Source: Deltaproteobacteria bacterium
Lineage (GTDB): Bacteria > Myxococcota_A > UBA9160 > SMWR01
DNA: 12,514 bases
Assembly: GCA_019313605.1 (NCBI GenBank)
Contig: JAFDAW010000052.1
Location: 1-12,514 of the forward strand
Direction: 5' to 3'
The translations under genes were made by a program, and so were the position numbers. The notes under the pieces were generated by a model, which did not search any database, was not told the origin of the DNA, and saw only the letters and a program-made list of their open reading frames with translations. Below, in pieces: positions 1 through 7,407 of the stretch. How positions within the stretch are numbered: position 1 is the stretch's first letter; every line of letters starts with the position of its first letter.

Positions 1-1081
1 CACCCACCTCGAAGCGCTCGCCGGTAGGAAGTCGAAGCTCGCGCACCATCAACTCATTGCAGGGCAGTGGGCCCGTCTTGGCGCTCCCGATCACCGTGCA
101 GCTCCCCAAGCCCTCGACGGCGGCAAGCCGGCGAACGATCACACCGCGGCGTGCCATCCGCGCAGTCCCGATCGACAAGGCGACCGTCAAGGCGACCGGC
201 AGTCCTTCCGGAATGGCCGACACCGCCAACGCGACCGCGAAGAGAAACATCTCGTGGGCGCTGTAGTTGTGAAGCACCACGCCGAACACAGCCACCACGC
301 CGGCGGAAGCCACGACCGCCGCAGCCACGACGCGGGTAAAGCGTTTCAAGCGCTCGAGCAGCGGCGGGTTGCCGCCGGACGTGCTCAGGACGTCCAGTGC
401 TAATTGGCCTACATGCGTGGCCGGACCGGTTGCCACAACCATGCCTTGGGCGCGCCCGCGGACGATGATGGAGCCTGCAAACGCCATGTTCCGTCGATCA
501 CCAATCGGCGTCGGCGCGTCTCCAATCCAGGTAGGATCTTTCGAGACCGCCAATGATTCGCCCGTCAAGAGTGATTCGTCGATTTCGAGGCCGTGCGCTG
601 ACACGATCCGCAAGTCTGCCGGCACACGATTGCCGGACTCCAGGCTGACGGTATCTCCAGGTACGACGATTTCGGCCTCTACTTCGGAGACGTCGCCGTC
701 TCTCAAGACGGCGGCACGGATCTGCAACAGCTGCTGCAACGCTTGCGTGCTCTTCTCAGCACGCCACTCCTGATAGCCGCCAATCAGGGCATTGAGACCG
801 AGCACAGCAGCGATGAACGCGGCGTCGGTCGCTTCGCCGATCGCGACCGAAACCAGTGCAGCGACGCCGAGGATGTAGATCAGCGGACTGCGGAATTGAC
901 GCAATCCGATCTGCCACCAGGTTGGTGGCGGTGTGTGCGGCAATACATTGGGTCCGAATCGCTCAAGGCGCACGGCCGCTTCCGAAGCGCTCAGGCCGCT
1001 AGGCGTCGCATCCAAAGATTGTTCCAGCGATAGCAGGTCGAGTGCGTGCCACGCGTGATTCGGCTGCGACTGGTCGTTCAC
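1..1081 (-). CDS. P2-type cation-transporting ATPase, N-terminal part, catalytic Asp missing
   Basis: This is the first 360 codons of a P-type ATPase that continues past the left edge. I chose GTG at 1081 because GGAG lies about 8 bases upstream and the antiporter stop is 11 bases away. Seen: a cation-ATPase N-terminal region (about 10-60), a hydrophobic pair (about 66-102), an actuator domain with LLTGES (171-176), further membrane segments, and PEGLP (291-295), which is typical of P2 (Ca2+/Na+-type) pumps. In this family the protein is expected to pump cations across the inner membrane using ATP. The phosphorylation motif, normally SDKTGTLT, reads SAKTGPLP, with Ala at residue 334 in place of the phosphorylated Asp (codon 80-82). 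As written it cannot form the phosphoenzyme. It is either a degenerate gene or pseudoenzyme, or it holds base-call errors. The transported ion cannot be told. Family assignment is sure; function is not. Confidence 0.88.
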   Translation of the reverse strand, partial: MNDQSQPNHAWHALDLLSLEQSLDATPSGLSASEAAVRLERFGPNVLPHTPPPTWWQIGLRQFRSPLIYILGVAALVSVAIGEATDAAFIAAVLGLNALIGGYQEWRAEKSTQALQQLLQIRAAVLRDGDVSEVEAEIVVPGDTVSLESGNRVPADLRIVSAHGLEIDESLLTGESLAVSKDPTWIGDAPTPIGDRRNMAFAGSIIVRGRAQGMVVATGPATHVGQLALDVLSTSGGNPPLLERLKRFTRVVAAAVVASAGVVAVFGVVLHNYSAHEMFLFAVALAVSAIPEGLPVALTVALSIGTARMARRGVIVRRLAAVEGLGSCTVIGSAKTGPLPCNELMVRELRLPTGERFEVG

Positions 1082-1092
1082 CCGTGCATCTC

Positions 1093-2778
1093 CTACTCGG
1101 TTTCGTTCTCCAGTAGTTCCTGTGGATTTGCCTCATCTGGCGTTTCAACGGCACAAAGCATCTCGAGAACAGACGTCGACATCCGGATGCCCACATGAGT
1201 TTCTTCATCGTGAACCACATGCGCTCCAGCGTCATCGAGCTCACTGTAGTAACGGTTGTAGCGCGAACGAGCCACGATCACTGCATCAGGTGCGACGATC
1301 CGCACGAGGCGGACAATGTCGATTGCAATCGCGGGCGCGGGCACGGTAACTACGACGGCCCTGGCGTTGCGCACACCGGCGTGCAGCAGGATGTCTTCGT
1401 GCCGACCATCACCCAGGAAAGCCATAAAGCCCAGTCGGCGGGCGCTGGCGACTTCGTGGGGGTTGAGTTCGAGAATGTCTACATGGCAACCTCCTTCGCG
1501 CACCTGCTCTGCGACCACGCGCCCTGCCGGGCCGAAACCTACGACGAGCACCTGTCCCTGAGATGCTGCGTGCGCGGGTCCGCCGGGCACCGCCATGCCT
1601 TTACCACGTGAGCGCAGCAGGTAGCCAGACACATTGGGCGCCACCGCGACCAGGTAAGGCGTCAGGAGCATCGTGAAAAGTGTCGAGGATACAAGCAGAA
1701 GGAACACGTCATGGGAGATCAGTGTGCCGCGCGCGATCTCGATCATGATGAAGGAGAACTCGCCGATCTGGCTGAGGCAGATTCCCGTAGCGAGTGCACA
1801 CACGGCCCCTACACCAAACAGGCGCAAAGCGCCCCACGCGATGATGCTCTTGCCGAGGATGAGCGCAACGACCGTCGGGAGGATGATCTGCCAGTTTGCC
1901 AGCATCCAGCTCGGATCGCCGAGTGCCCCGATGGAGCTGAAGAATACCGTTACGAACAGGGTCCGAAGGGCGGATACGTCGGCGCGCACCTGCGCCGCAA
2001 AGGGTGACTCCGCGAGCAACATGCCTGCGATGAATGCGCCGAACCCGGGGGACAGGCCCGCTTTGTGGGCAAGGACCACAGCTCCTAGACCAGATACGAT
2101 TGCCGTGATGACGGATAGCTCTCGGCTTGCGTGCACGGACCCGATGCGTAGGACCTTCGGAACTACGAACGTGAATACGACATAGAGAGCGAGTGCTGCC
2201 ATTGCCGCGAGTGCGAGAGCTTTGCCGAGGCTCAGCGCGACCGAACCAGCAGATCCATCGTCCTGTGCGAGTATTGTCGCAAGCAGGACGCACGGAATGA
2301 CCGCAATGTCCTGCAGCAATAGGATGCCTAGCGACTGAACCCCGTGCAGGCTCTCGAGTTCTCCTCTCGCCTCGAGTACTCTCAACACGCACGCAGTGCT
2401 GCTCAGCGCGAGTATGGGCCCGACGACCAGTGCCGTGCGGCCGGGTAGCCCGAGCGCAGCCGCACAGGCCGCACCGACGGCCGCGGTGGCCAGGATCTGC
2501 ACGCTGCCTCCGCCGAGGGCAACGAGGCCCATGTCCCGCAAGCGCCGCCAGGAGAACTCCAGGCCGATCGTAAAGAGCAGGAGCGCCACACCCAACTCCG
2601 CGAGCAGCTCCACTTCTGAGCTTTTGCTGATCCATTGAAGAGCATTCGGGCCCAGCAACATCCCGGCGATGAGGTATCCCACGATCGCACTTTGCCGATA
2701 CCGCTCGCATAGCGCGCCCAGCACGAGCGCAGCGCCCAACAGCACAGTGAGATCGACGATCACACTCCACTGGTCCAT
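1093..2778 (-). CDS. Kef/YbaL-type CPA2 monovalent cation:proton antiporter with TrkA-N domain
   Basis: A full-length 561-residue inner-membrane antiporter of the CPA2 family, which exchanges K+ or Na+ for protons. The ATG at 2778 follows AGGAGGT at good spacing. Residues 1-380 form about a dozen hydrophobic segments of the Na_H_Exchanger domain, including the Gln-Asp pair (Q156, D157, in LLQDIAVIP) conserved in Kef proteins. A linker leads to a C-terminal TrkA-N Rossmann domain (about 408-530) with GFGPAG (414-419) and GDG (457-459), which in relatives binds NAD(H) or AMP and gates transport. No TrkA-C domain is evident. It sits 42 bases after the ureohydrolase and 11 bases before the P-type ATPase, so the three are probably one transcript, perhaps for cation or pH homeostasis. 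The exact ion is not decided by sequence. Confidence 0.95.
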   Translation of the reverse strand: MDQWSVIVDLTVLLGAALVLGALCERYRQSAIVGYLIAGMLLGPNALQWISKSSEVELLAELGVALLLFTIGLEFSWRRLRDMGLVALGGGSVQILATAAVGAACAAALGLPGRTALVVGPILALSSTACVLRVLEARGELESLHGVQSLGILLLQDIAVIPCVLLATILAQDDGSAGSVALSLGKALALAAMAALALYVVFTFVVPKVLRIGSVHASRELSVITAIVSGLGAVVLAHKAGLSPGFGAFIAGMLLAESPFAAQVRADVSALRTLFVTVFFSSIGALGDPSWMLANWQIILPTVVALILGKSIIAWGALRLFGVGAVCALATGICLSQIGEFSFIMIEIARGTLISHDVFLLLVSSTLFTMLLTPYLVAVAPNVSGYLLRSRGKGMAVPGGPAHAASQGQVLVVGFGPAGRVVAEQVREGGCHVDILELNPHEVASARRLGFMAFLGDGRHEDILLHAGVRNARAVVVTVPAPAIAIDIVRLVRIVAPDAVIVARSRYNRYYSELDDAGAHVVHDEETHVGIRMSTSVLEMLCAVETPDEANPQELLENETE

Positions 2779-2820
2779 CCGGCCACCTCCTGAGACTTCG
2801 CCGGCTGCCTGATCGAGAAG

Positions 2821-3816
2821 TTAGCCTTGCAGGTAGTCGGCAATCAGACACAGCATTTCGAACATCAGCACCGATCCCGTCAGAGCTGTGATCTGATTCG
2901 GGCTATCTACGGTGGGCATCGGGCAGACGATATCCGCACCCACGATATTGCGACCGCGCAGACCGTGTAGGATGCGGGTCGCTTCGTGCGTGCGCAGGCC
3001 GCGGTAACCGGCCTCCAGGTTGGATACACCTGGAGCATCCGCTGGATCCAGTGCATCGAGATCGAATGAGATATAGACCGGGTTGTCGCCAATGCGCTCC
3101 TGCATGATGGCAATGGTTCGGTCGATTCCGATTTCGAACACTTCATCCGCGGGCAGCACGCGATAGCCGATGTCGCTCTCTGCGGGGTCTTCACGAACCT
3201 TCATCGGATTGCCGCGCATACCGATTTGAATGCTGCGATCGACATCCACGTGGCCCTCGCGCACTGCGTACGCGGCCCAATGCGCCGCCGACCGCTTTGC
3301 GCCCAGCCAGTGTGGCATGTGTTCGTAATCGTCCCGGTGCGCATCGAAGTGAACCAACGACAGCTTCCGGCCTCCGGCGATTCTTGCCCCCTCGCCACCC
3401 AGCGCTTTCAGAATCGGACCGGTAATCGCGTGATCACCACCATAGGAGACCGGCCGGGTATCAGCCCCGTCCAGAACCTCGTAGTAGTCCTGGATATGCG
3501 CCACCGACGCTTCGTTGTCATTGGCTTCGGGCAGTGGCACATCACCCAGGTCGTGAACGATGGCCGCCTCCCAGGGCGTCAGTCTGAAGGCCTGGTGCGC
3601 GCGTCGCAGACGGCCGGATACATGACGGATCGAACGCGGGCCGAGATGCTGGTCCCGTTCGGTAGAACCGTTACCGCTACTGTGAGGCACCCCGACGAGT
3701 CCAATGTCGCAGTCTTCCGGTGACTCGTTCCACGGGCACTTGAAAAACGTTGGCACGCCCCACCAGTACCAGTTCTGCATCTGCGCCTTGCGGGCTTCGA
3801 TATCTTCGCGTGACAT
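2821..3816 (-). CDS. Ureohydrolase (agmatinase/arginase/guanidinase family)
   Basis: A 331-residue binuclear-manganese amidinohydrolase, which splits urea from a guanidino compound. I prefer the ATG at 3816 (MSRED...) because GAGGAG stands 7 bases upstream; an ATG five codons earlier (3831) has no ribosome site. Numbered from 3816, the metal ligands are all present: GGDH (His129), FDAHRD (Asp158, His160, Asp162) and SFDLD (Asp252, Asp254). After the last motif the family's APGT-type loop reads DAPGVSN rather than the GTGTPE usual in agmatinases, so the substrate may not be agmatine; guanidinobutyrate, guanidine or a similar compound is possible. It probably leads the minus-strand group with the antiporter and ATPase. 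The 191-base gap upstream holds a 6-bp inverted repeat (AGCCTC...GAGGCT, 3921-3940) but no T-tract, so no clear terminator. Family certain, substrate unknown. Confidence 0.93.
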   Translation of the reverse strand: MSREDIEARKAQMQNWYWWGVPTFFKCPWNESPEDCDIGLVGVPHSSGNGSTERDQHLGPRSIRHVSGRLRRAHQAFRLTPWEAAIVHDLGDVPLPEANDNEASVAHIQDYYEVLDGADTRPVSYGGDHAITGPILKALGGEGARIAGGRKLSLVHFDAHRDDYEHMPHWLGAKRSAAHWAAYAVREGHVDVDRSIQIGMRGNPMKVREDPAESDIGYRVLPADEVFEIGIDRTIAIMQERIGDNPVYISFDLDALDPADAPGVSNLEAGYRGLRTHEATRILHGLRGRNIVGADIVCPMPTVDSPNQITALTGSVLMFEMLCLIADYLQG

Positions 3817-4007
3817 GGGTGCGCTCCTCATCGGCTGAAATCAGGGCGATGCGCGTGTGGCGAGTCCCAGCGTTGAACCCAGATCCTATGCGATTTTCGC
3901 GGGATCGGGATGAGCACTCGAGCCTCTGGCCCAGGAGGCTGGTTGCCGAATGGGCTGTGCGGTCGGAAAGTGTTGCATTCGCGGCCCGGTAGCCGGAATG
4001 GGTCCGA

Positions 4008-4634
4008 TCAATTCCCCGGCGTCTGGTCCGGATCACACTCTGCTTCGAGTGCCGCCCAATCTTCAGGCGTGTCGATGTCCTGGTTTACGGCTGCATCGTC
4101 CACTTCCACTTCGCGGACGGCATCGGCGTGGGTCTCCAGGATGTGACGCGCTCCCGTGTCGGCGGAGAGAGCGCGGAGTGCGTCGAAATGGTACGCACCA
4201 AAGAGCACGGGGTGGCCGCGCCGCCCTTTGTGGACGGGGACGCAGAGAGTCTGACCCTGGAGCGGGTCAAATGCATGGATGACCGCATCGAAATGATCGG
4301 CGCGCAGGCGCGGGAGATCGCCAAGGCAGATCAGGGCGCAGGTCGTGTCTTCGGGAAGCGCCGCGACGCCTGCGGCGATACTCGTGCCCATTCCCTCCGC
4401 GTAGTCGGGATTGTGGACGATCCGCACAGTGCGCACGCCGAGTGCAGACGAAACCGCCTCGGCCTCGCTACCGGTCACCACCACCACGTCCGTTGCCGTT
4501 GACGCGAGGGCGGCATCCACCACGCGGGCGACCAGCGCGACGCCGTCCAGCTCGAGGGCGAGCTTGTTCACGTCCGGCATCCGCGCGGAGCAACCCGCGG
4601 CCAGGACGACAACTGCGACGCGGGTTTCGGTCAC
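4008..4634 (-). CDS. MocA-like molybdopterin nucleotidyltransferase
   Basis: A 208-residue cytoplasmic nucleotidyltransferase of the MobA/MocA family. Relatives attach CMP (MocA) or GMP (MobA) to molybdopterin, giving the dinucleotide cofactor used by xanthine-dehydrogenase-type enzymes. Seen: the N-terminal nucleotide-binding signature LAAGCSARM (11-19) with NK (23-24), GDLP (105-108) for metal binding, HPVLF (141-145) and the C-terminal NQDIDTPEDW (184-193). The LAAG...NK form and the XdhC partners favour MocA over MobA. The GTG start at 4634 overlaps the stop of the XdhC C-domain gene by four bases (GTGA), which implies translational coupling; a longer reading to 4946 would lie inside that gene and is rejected. 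The product is probably handed to a molybdenum hydroxylase encoded elsewhere. Confidence 0.9.
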   Translation of the reverse strand: MTETRVAVVVLAAGCSARMPDVNKLALELDGVALVARVVDAALASTATDVVVVTGSEAEAVSSALGVRTVRIVHNPDYAEGMGTSIAAGVAALPEDTTCALICLGDLPRLRADHFDAVIHAFDPLQGQTLCVPVHKGRRGHPVLFGAYHFDALRALSADTGARHILETHADAVREVEVDDAAVNQDIDTPEDWAALEAECDPDQTPGN

Positions 4635-5323
4635 ACCGAGGAGTGACGTAGACACTGTGTCATCTGCGCGAGGATGGACACGGCGATCTCCGCGGGTGTC
4701 CGAGCGCCGATATCCAGGCCCACCGGTCCGTGGATGCGCGCCAATGCGTCGTCGTCGAATCCGCACGCCCGCAAACGCTCGAGCCTGCCAGCGTGGGTCT
4801 TGCGGCTGCCGAGGGCGCCGATGTAGAAGACGCCCGACGCCAGCGCCGCGGCCAGGGCTGCATCGTCGAGCTTGGGATCGTGGGAGAGTGTCACTACCGC
4901 ACAGCGTTGATCCAGCTCCGCCGACTCGAGCGCTTCGCCTGGCCACTTCGTTGAGAGCGACACATCGGGGAAGCGTGCCTCACTGGCGAAGGCGCCGCGC
5001 GGGTCGATCACCAACACTTCGTAGCCAGCGCTCGCCGCCATCGGTGCGAGCTGCTGGGCGATGTGGACGGCTCCGACGATCATCAAGCACAGCGGCGGAT
5101 TGAACGGCTGCACGAAGACCGGCTCCCCTTCCAGTTCGTGGATGCGCGCCGCATCCCGCTCGATCGCCTCACGCAGCGCCGCGTGCAACTCCGCATCGCC
5201 GGCCCCAGCGTCTTCGTTCGCGCAGAAGAGTTCTTGGCGAGCCGACTCGAGCCAAGTCGCCAGCACCACCGGTCGCCGTGCGGCACGCGCGGCGAGAAGC
5301 TGCTCGAGTAGATCGGCCTTCAA
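4631..5323 (-). CDS. XdhC C-terminal Rossmann-domain protein
   Basis: A 230-residue stand-alone version of the C-terminal half of XdhC/CoxI, the chaperone that binds the molybdenum cofactor and helps insert it (sulfurated) into xanthine-dehydrogenase-type enzymes. Seen: an N-terminal segment of about 70 residues, then a Rossmann fold with VGAVHIAQ (83-90), YIGALGSRKTHA (167-178) and GLDIGARTPAEIAVSI (202-217), all family hallmarks. The start is TTG at 5323, overlapping the TGA of the XdhC N-domain gene by four bases (TTGA). No ATG or GTG lies near, and the protein begins as relatives do (LKADLLEQLLAARAARR). Two-gene splits of XdhC next to a MocA gene are a known arrangement, so this is not a broken gene. 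Confidence is high for the family and moderate for the TTG. Confidence 0.88.
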   Translation of the reverse strand: MKADLLEQLLAARAARRPVVLATWLESARQELFCANEDAGAGDAELHAALREAIERDAARIHELEGEPVFVQPFNPPLCLMIVGAVHIAQQLAPMAASAGYEVLVIDPRGAFASEARFPDVSLSTKWPGEALESAELDQRCAVVTLSHDPKLDDAALAAALASGVFYIGALGSRKTHAGRLERLRACGFDDDALARIHGPVGLDIGARTPAEIAVSILAQMTQCLRHSSV

Positions 5324-5631
5324 TCCACACGCTCCACGTAGATGCGCACCCGGCCCCCGCAGGCGAGGCCCACTTCCCAGGCGCGCTCGGTGGTCACGCC
5401 GAACTCGATCAGCTCGGGCGCACCTTCCGCCATCACCCGGAGCGCTGTCTCCACGACGGCTCCTTCGACGCAACCCCCCGAAACCGATCCCACGAAGTTG
5501 CCCTGTTCGTTCACCGCGAGATGGCTACCAGCCGGGCGAGGAGACGAGCCCCACGTCTCGATCACCGTGGCGAGCGCCACGCCCCGGCCTTCCACACGCC
5601 ACTCGGCCACCTGTTCGAGCACGTCCTTCAT
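5320..5631 (-). CDS. XdhC/CoxI N-terminal domain protein
   Basis: A 103-residue protein made only of the XdhC_CoxI N-terminal domain, the first gene of the molybdenum-hydroxylase maturation cassette. Seen: SSPRPAGS (29-36), GSVSGGCVEG (48-57) and ACGGRVRIYVE (90-100), the Cys-containing motifs conserved in XdhC/CoxI. I chose ATG at 5631 because AGGAG lies 8 bases upstream; a TTG six codons earlier (5649) overlaps that ribosome site and is less likely. The stop overlaps the next gene's start. The 158-base gap up to the deacetylase gene contains no convincing terminator, so transcription may come from that gene or from an unseen promoter. No xanthine or CO dehydrogenase subunit gene is in the window. 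Confidence 0.9.
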   Translation of the reverse strand: MKDVLEQVAEWRVEGRGVALATVIETWGSSPRPAGSHLAVNEQGNFVGSVSGGCVEGAVVETALRVMAEGAPELIEFGVTTERAWEVGLACGGRVRIYVERVD

Positions 5632-5789
5632 CCAGTCAACTCCTGCCAAACCTTTGCATCACAAGGTACCACCTCGGTTCTTTTTTCGATTGCGTATGCC
5701 GCCACTGGAATCGGGTGGACCGGTCGCCAGAGGGGAAAAGCGAATGGCTGCGCGCATGAATGGACGCGCAGGCGTGGATGGGGTGTCCT

Positions 5790-6698
5790 TTAGCCCGGCA
5801 CCGTAAATGTCTCCTCGGGCAGGGGTTTCGCATAGGTGGGCATGGGCTCTACGCGCGGCGTGAAGGTCCCGGCCTCGCGACAGGAGGCAACGTGCTGTGT
5901 GATCTCCTCCAGGGTCGCGAACCACACGCTGCCCTTGTTCATCATGTCTTCGATCATCGTCGCCATGCGGTCGCAGCGCGCCAGACGCCCCGACACCGTC
6001 GGATGCCACACCGCGATCCACAGGCCGCCATAGCGATGCGCCGCCTCGAACTCGGCCATATAGACCCGCATGGCATCATCGGGTGCCCGGACCGAAATTT
6101 CGGATTTGAACTCGGGCATGTAGGCGTACTGGGGCCAGTCGTCGAGCGCCCAGTGGCTGGGCAGCTCGACGATCTCGCCACGCTCGGTGGTGAGGATGTA
6201 GGGGACGTCGTCGCCCATCAGTGACGCGTCGTAGAGAAACCCTTCTTCGATCAAGAGGTCGGCCGAGTGCTCGCTGAAGTCGTATAGCGGTGCCCGCCAG
6301 CCCCGCGGCCGGGATCCCGTCATCCTCTCGATCACGTCGATCCCGCGTTGCAGCCAGTGGCGTTCATCTTCCCGGCTGGCCTGCTTGTTCGGGCTCTCGT
6401 GGATATAGCCGTGATGGGCAATCTCGTGACCGTCCTCGAGGATGGCCTCGACGAGATCCGGATATTGCTCCATGCACCATGCGGGAAAGAAGAATGTCTG
6501 TTTGAGGCCGAAGCGGCGGTAGAGTTCGAGTATCCGCTTTACCGCGATCCGGTCGTAGCGGAGCAGCGACTGTGCCGCCACCATCTGGTGGGAGTGCTTG
6601 GGATGATCGAGGTGAAGAATGCTGTCGGCGTCGATGTCGAAGGTGATGGCGACGGCCACACGAGCACCGTTAGGCCAGGGTACAGGATTCTCGATCAT
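5790..6698 (-). CDS. NodB/CE4-type deacetylase or amide hydrolase (HpPgdA/cyclic-imidase-like)
   Basis: A 302-residue protein of the polysaccharide-deacetylase (NodB homology) fold. No signal peptide is visible, so it is probably cytoplasmic. Seen: the metal-binding Asp motif TFDIDAD (19-25), HHGYIHE (95-101) supplying the two His ligands, RAPLYDFS (135-142) for the substrate groove, and WHPTVSGR (231-238) for the catalytic His. The overall pattern, including the E-L-P-x-x-W-x-L-D-D-W segment (178-188), matches the group of Helicobacter PgdA, PuuE-type allantoinases and bacterial cyclic imidases rather than secreted chitin or peptidoglycan deacetylases. The substrate is therefore open: a cyclic amide or imide such as allantoin is as plausible as a sugar. 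The ATG at 6698 follows GGAGGG with 6-base spacing. A TATAAT box lies about 33 bases upstream. Confidence 0.85.
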   Translation of the reverse strand: MIENPVPWPNGARVAVAITFDIDADSILHLDHPKHSHQMVAAQSLLRYDRIAVKRILELYRRFGLKQTFFFPAWCMEQYPDLVEAILEDGHEIAHHGYIHESPNKQASREDERHWLQRGIDVIERMTGSRPRGWRAPLYDFSEHSADLLIEEGFLYDASLMGDDVPYILTTERGEIVELPSHWALDDWPQYAYMPEFKSEISVRAPDDAMRVYMAEFEAAHRYGGLWIAVWHPTVSGRLARCDRMATMIEDMMNKGSVWFATLEEITQHVASCREAGTFTPRVEPMPTYAKPLPEETFTVPG

Positions 6699-6730
6699 CG
6701 TTGCTCCCTCCGGGCGATCAGCACTCGTGG

Positions 6731-6736
6731 ATTATA
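6731..6736 (-). promoter_or_regulatory. Candidate -10 box for the deacetylase gene
   Basis: On the minus strand the bases read TATAAT, a perfect -10 hexamer, about 33 bases before the ATG at 6698, which would give a short leader holding the GGAGGG ribosome site. No good -35 hexamer is seen at 16-18 bases, so the promoter may be activator-dependent. Confidence 0.45.
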
Positions 6737-6793
6737 CCCTGCGGCGCCTCGACCACGAGGTGGCCGAGCATGGACACGACTTCTCCGGCGATC

Positions 6794-6802
6794 TGTTAAA
6801 AT
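6794..6802 (+). promoter_or_regulatory. Candidate extended -10 (TGTTAAAAT) facing the STAS-like gene
   Basis: The plus strand reads TG-T-TAAAAT, an extended -10 form with five of six matches to TATAAT, in an otherwise GC-rich stretch. If it is used, the transcript would carry the 45-bp repeats (6841-6975) in a leader of about 185 bases before the STAS-like gene. No -35 is evident. Weak evidence. Confidence 0.3.
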
Positions 6803-6840
6803 ACACAACATCAGCGCTGCAGATCAGTTCGGAAGCCAAT

Positions 6841-6975
6841 AGTTGATTTCGGGAATACGAAGCGATCTCCGAAGCCTGTTCGACCGGCTGATTTCGCAAA
6901 CGCGACGCAATCTGCGAATCTAGTTCGACTGATTGATTCTGCAAACGCAATGCAATTTACGAAGCCGGTTCAAGC
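6841..6975 (+). repeat. Three degenerate 45-bp tandem repeats
   Basis: Units at 6841-6885, 6886-6930 and 6931-6975 align without gaps. Shared positions include TGATT near the start, GCAAACGC (units 2 and 3) or GGAATACG (unit 1), a GCAATCT/GCGATCT core, CGAA, and GTTC near the end. The third unit ends 17 bases before the ATG of the STAS-like gene. The period is a multiple of three, and on the minus strand units 2 and 1 read as 15-residue repeats (LQNQSVELDSQIASR, LRNQPVEQASEIASY), but that frame meets a stop in unit 3 and has no ATG. I read this as a non-coding or relic repeat in the divergent intergenic region 6699-6992. Confidence 0.7.
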
Positions 6976-6992
6976 CGGCATGAGGAGAGGTG

Positions 6993-7358
6993 ATGATCTC
7001 CTTCGAACTCCTTCGAGACGAGGGTATTCTCGTCGTCGAACCAAAAGGCACGCTCGAGTCCGCCGATTTCGCCGCTCTGACCCGAGAAGTCGATCCCTAC
7101 ATCGAAGAAAAAGGCGAACTCCGCGGGCTGCTGATCCAGTCCGAGTCGTTTCACGGCTGGGGTGATTTTGGTGCGCTGATCTCTCATTTGAGTTTCATCC
7201 GCGACCACCATCGCGATATCGGCCGAGTCGCGGCGGTCACAGACAGCGCCTTTCTTTCGATCGCACCGCGGATCGCATCTCATTTCGTGAAGGCGGAAGT
7301 CCGACATTTCGATTTCAGCGATCGAGAAGCTGCGCTCGCGTGGCTCCGCGGGAATTAG
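6993..7358 (+). CDS. SpoIIAA-like STAS/SEC14-domain protein
   Basis: A 121-residue cytoplasmic protein of the SpoIIAA-like family (related to STAS and SEC14/CRAL-TRIO folds). Seen: an opening beta strand pair typical of the family (DEGILVVEPKGTLESADF), LRGLLIQSESFHGWGDFGAL in the middle, and a C-terminal RHFDFSDREAALAWL, where the D-x-x-E-A-x-x-W-L ending is a family mark. Members are small single-domain proteins of unknown precise role, thought to bind a hydrophobic ligand or a partner protein. The ATG at 6993 follows AGGAGAGG; a GTG directly before it is also possible. The exported cupin gene begins 49 bases downstream and may be cotranscribed. Confidence 0.82.
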   Translation: MISFELLRDEGILVVEPKGTLESADFAALTREVDPYIEEKGELRGLLIQSESFHGWGDFGALISHLSFIRDHHRDIGRVAAVTDSAFLSIAPRIASHFVKAEVRHFDFSDREAALAWLRGN

Positions 7359-7407
7359 CGCGATCGAGTCTCTTCGCGAAAACGAGTGCAATCGAAAAGG
7401 AGGCGGT

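Noticed and set aside
5300..5340. Frameshifted single XdhC gene
   Set aside because: Each half begins and ends like known stand-alone XdhC domain proteins, the junction is a clean TTGA overlap, no slippery heptamer is visible, and the next junction has the same overlap style.
6732..6950. Minus-strand 72-residue ORF with 15-residue repeats
   Set aside because: It starts at TTG without a ribosome site, the repeat frame is broken by a stop just upstream, and its end crosses the deacetylase promoter region; treated as a reading of the 45-bp repeats.
6841..6975. CRISPR or iteron-type origin
   Set aside because: The 45-bp units are contiguous and diverged, without spacers, and no replication protein gene is close.
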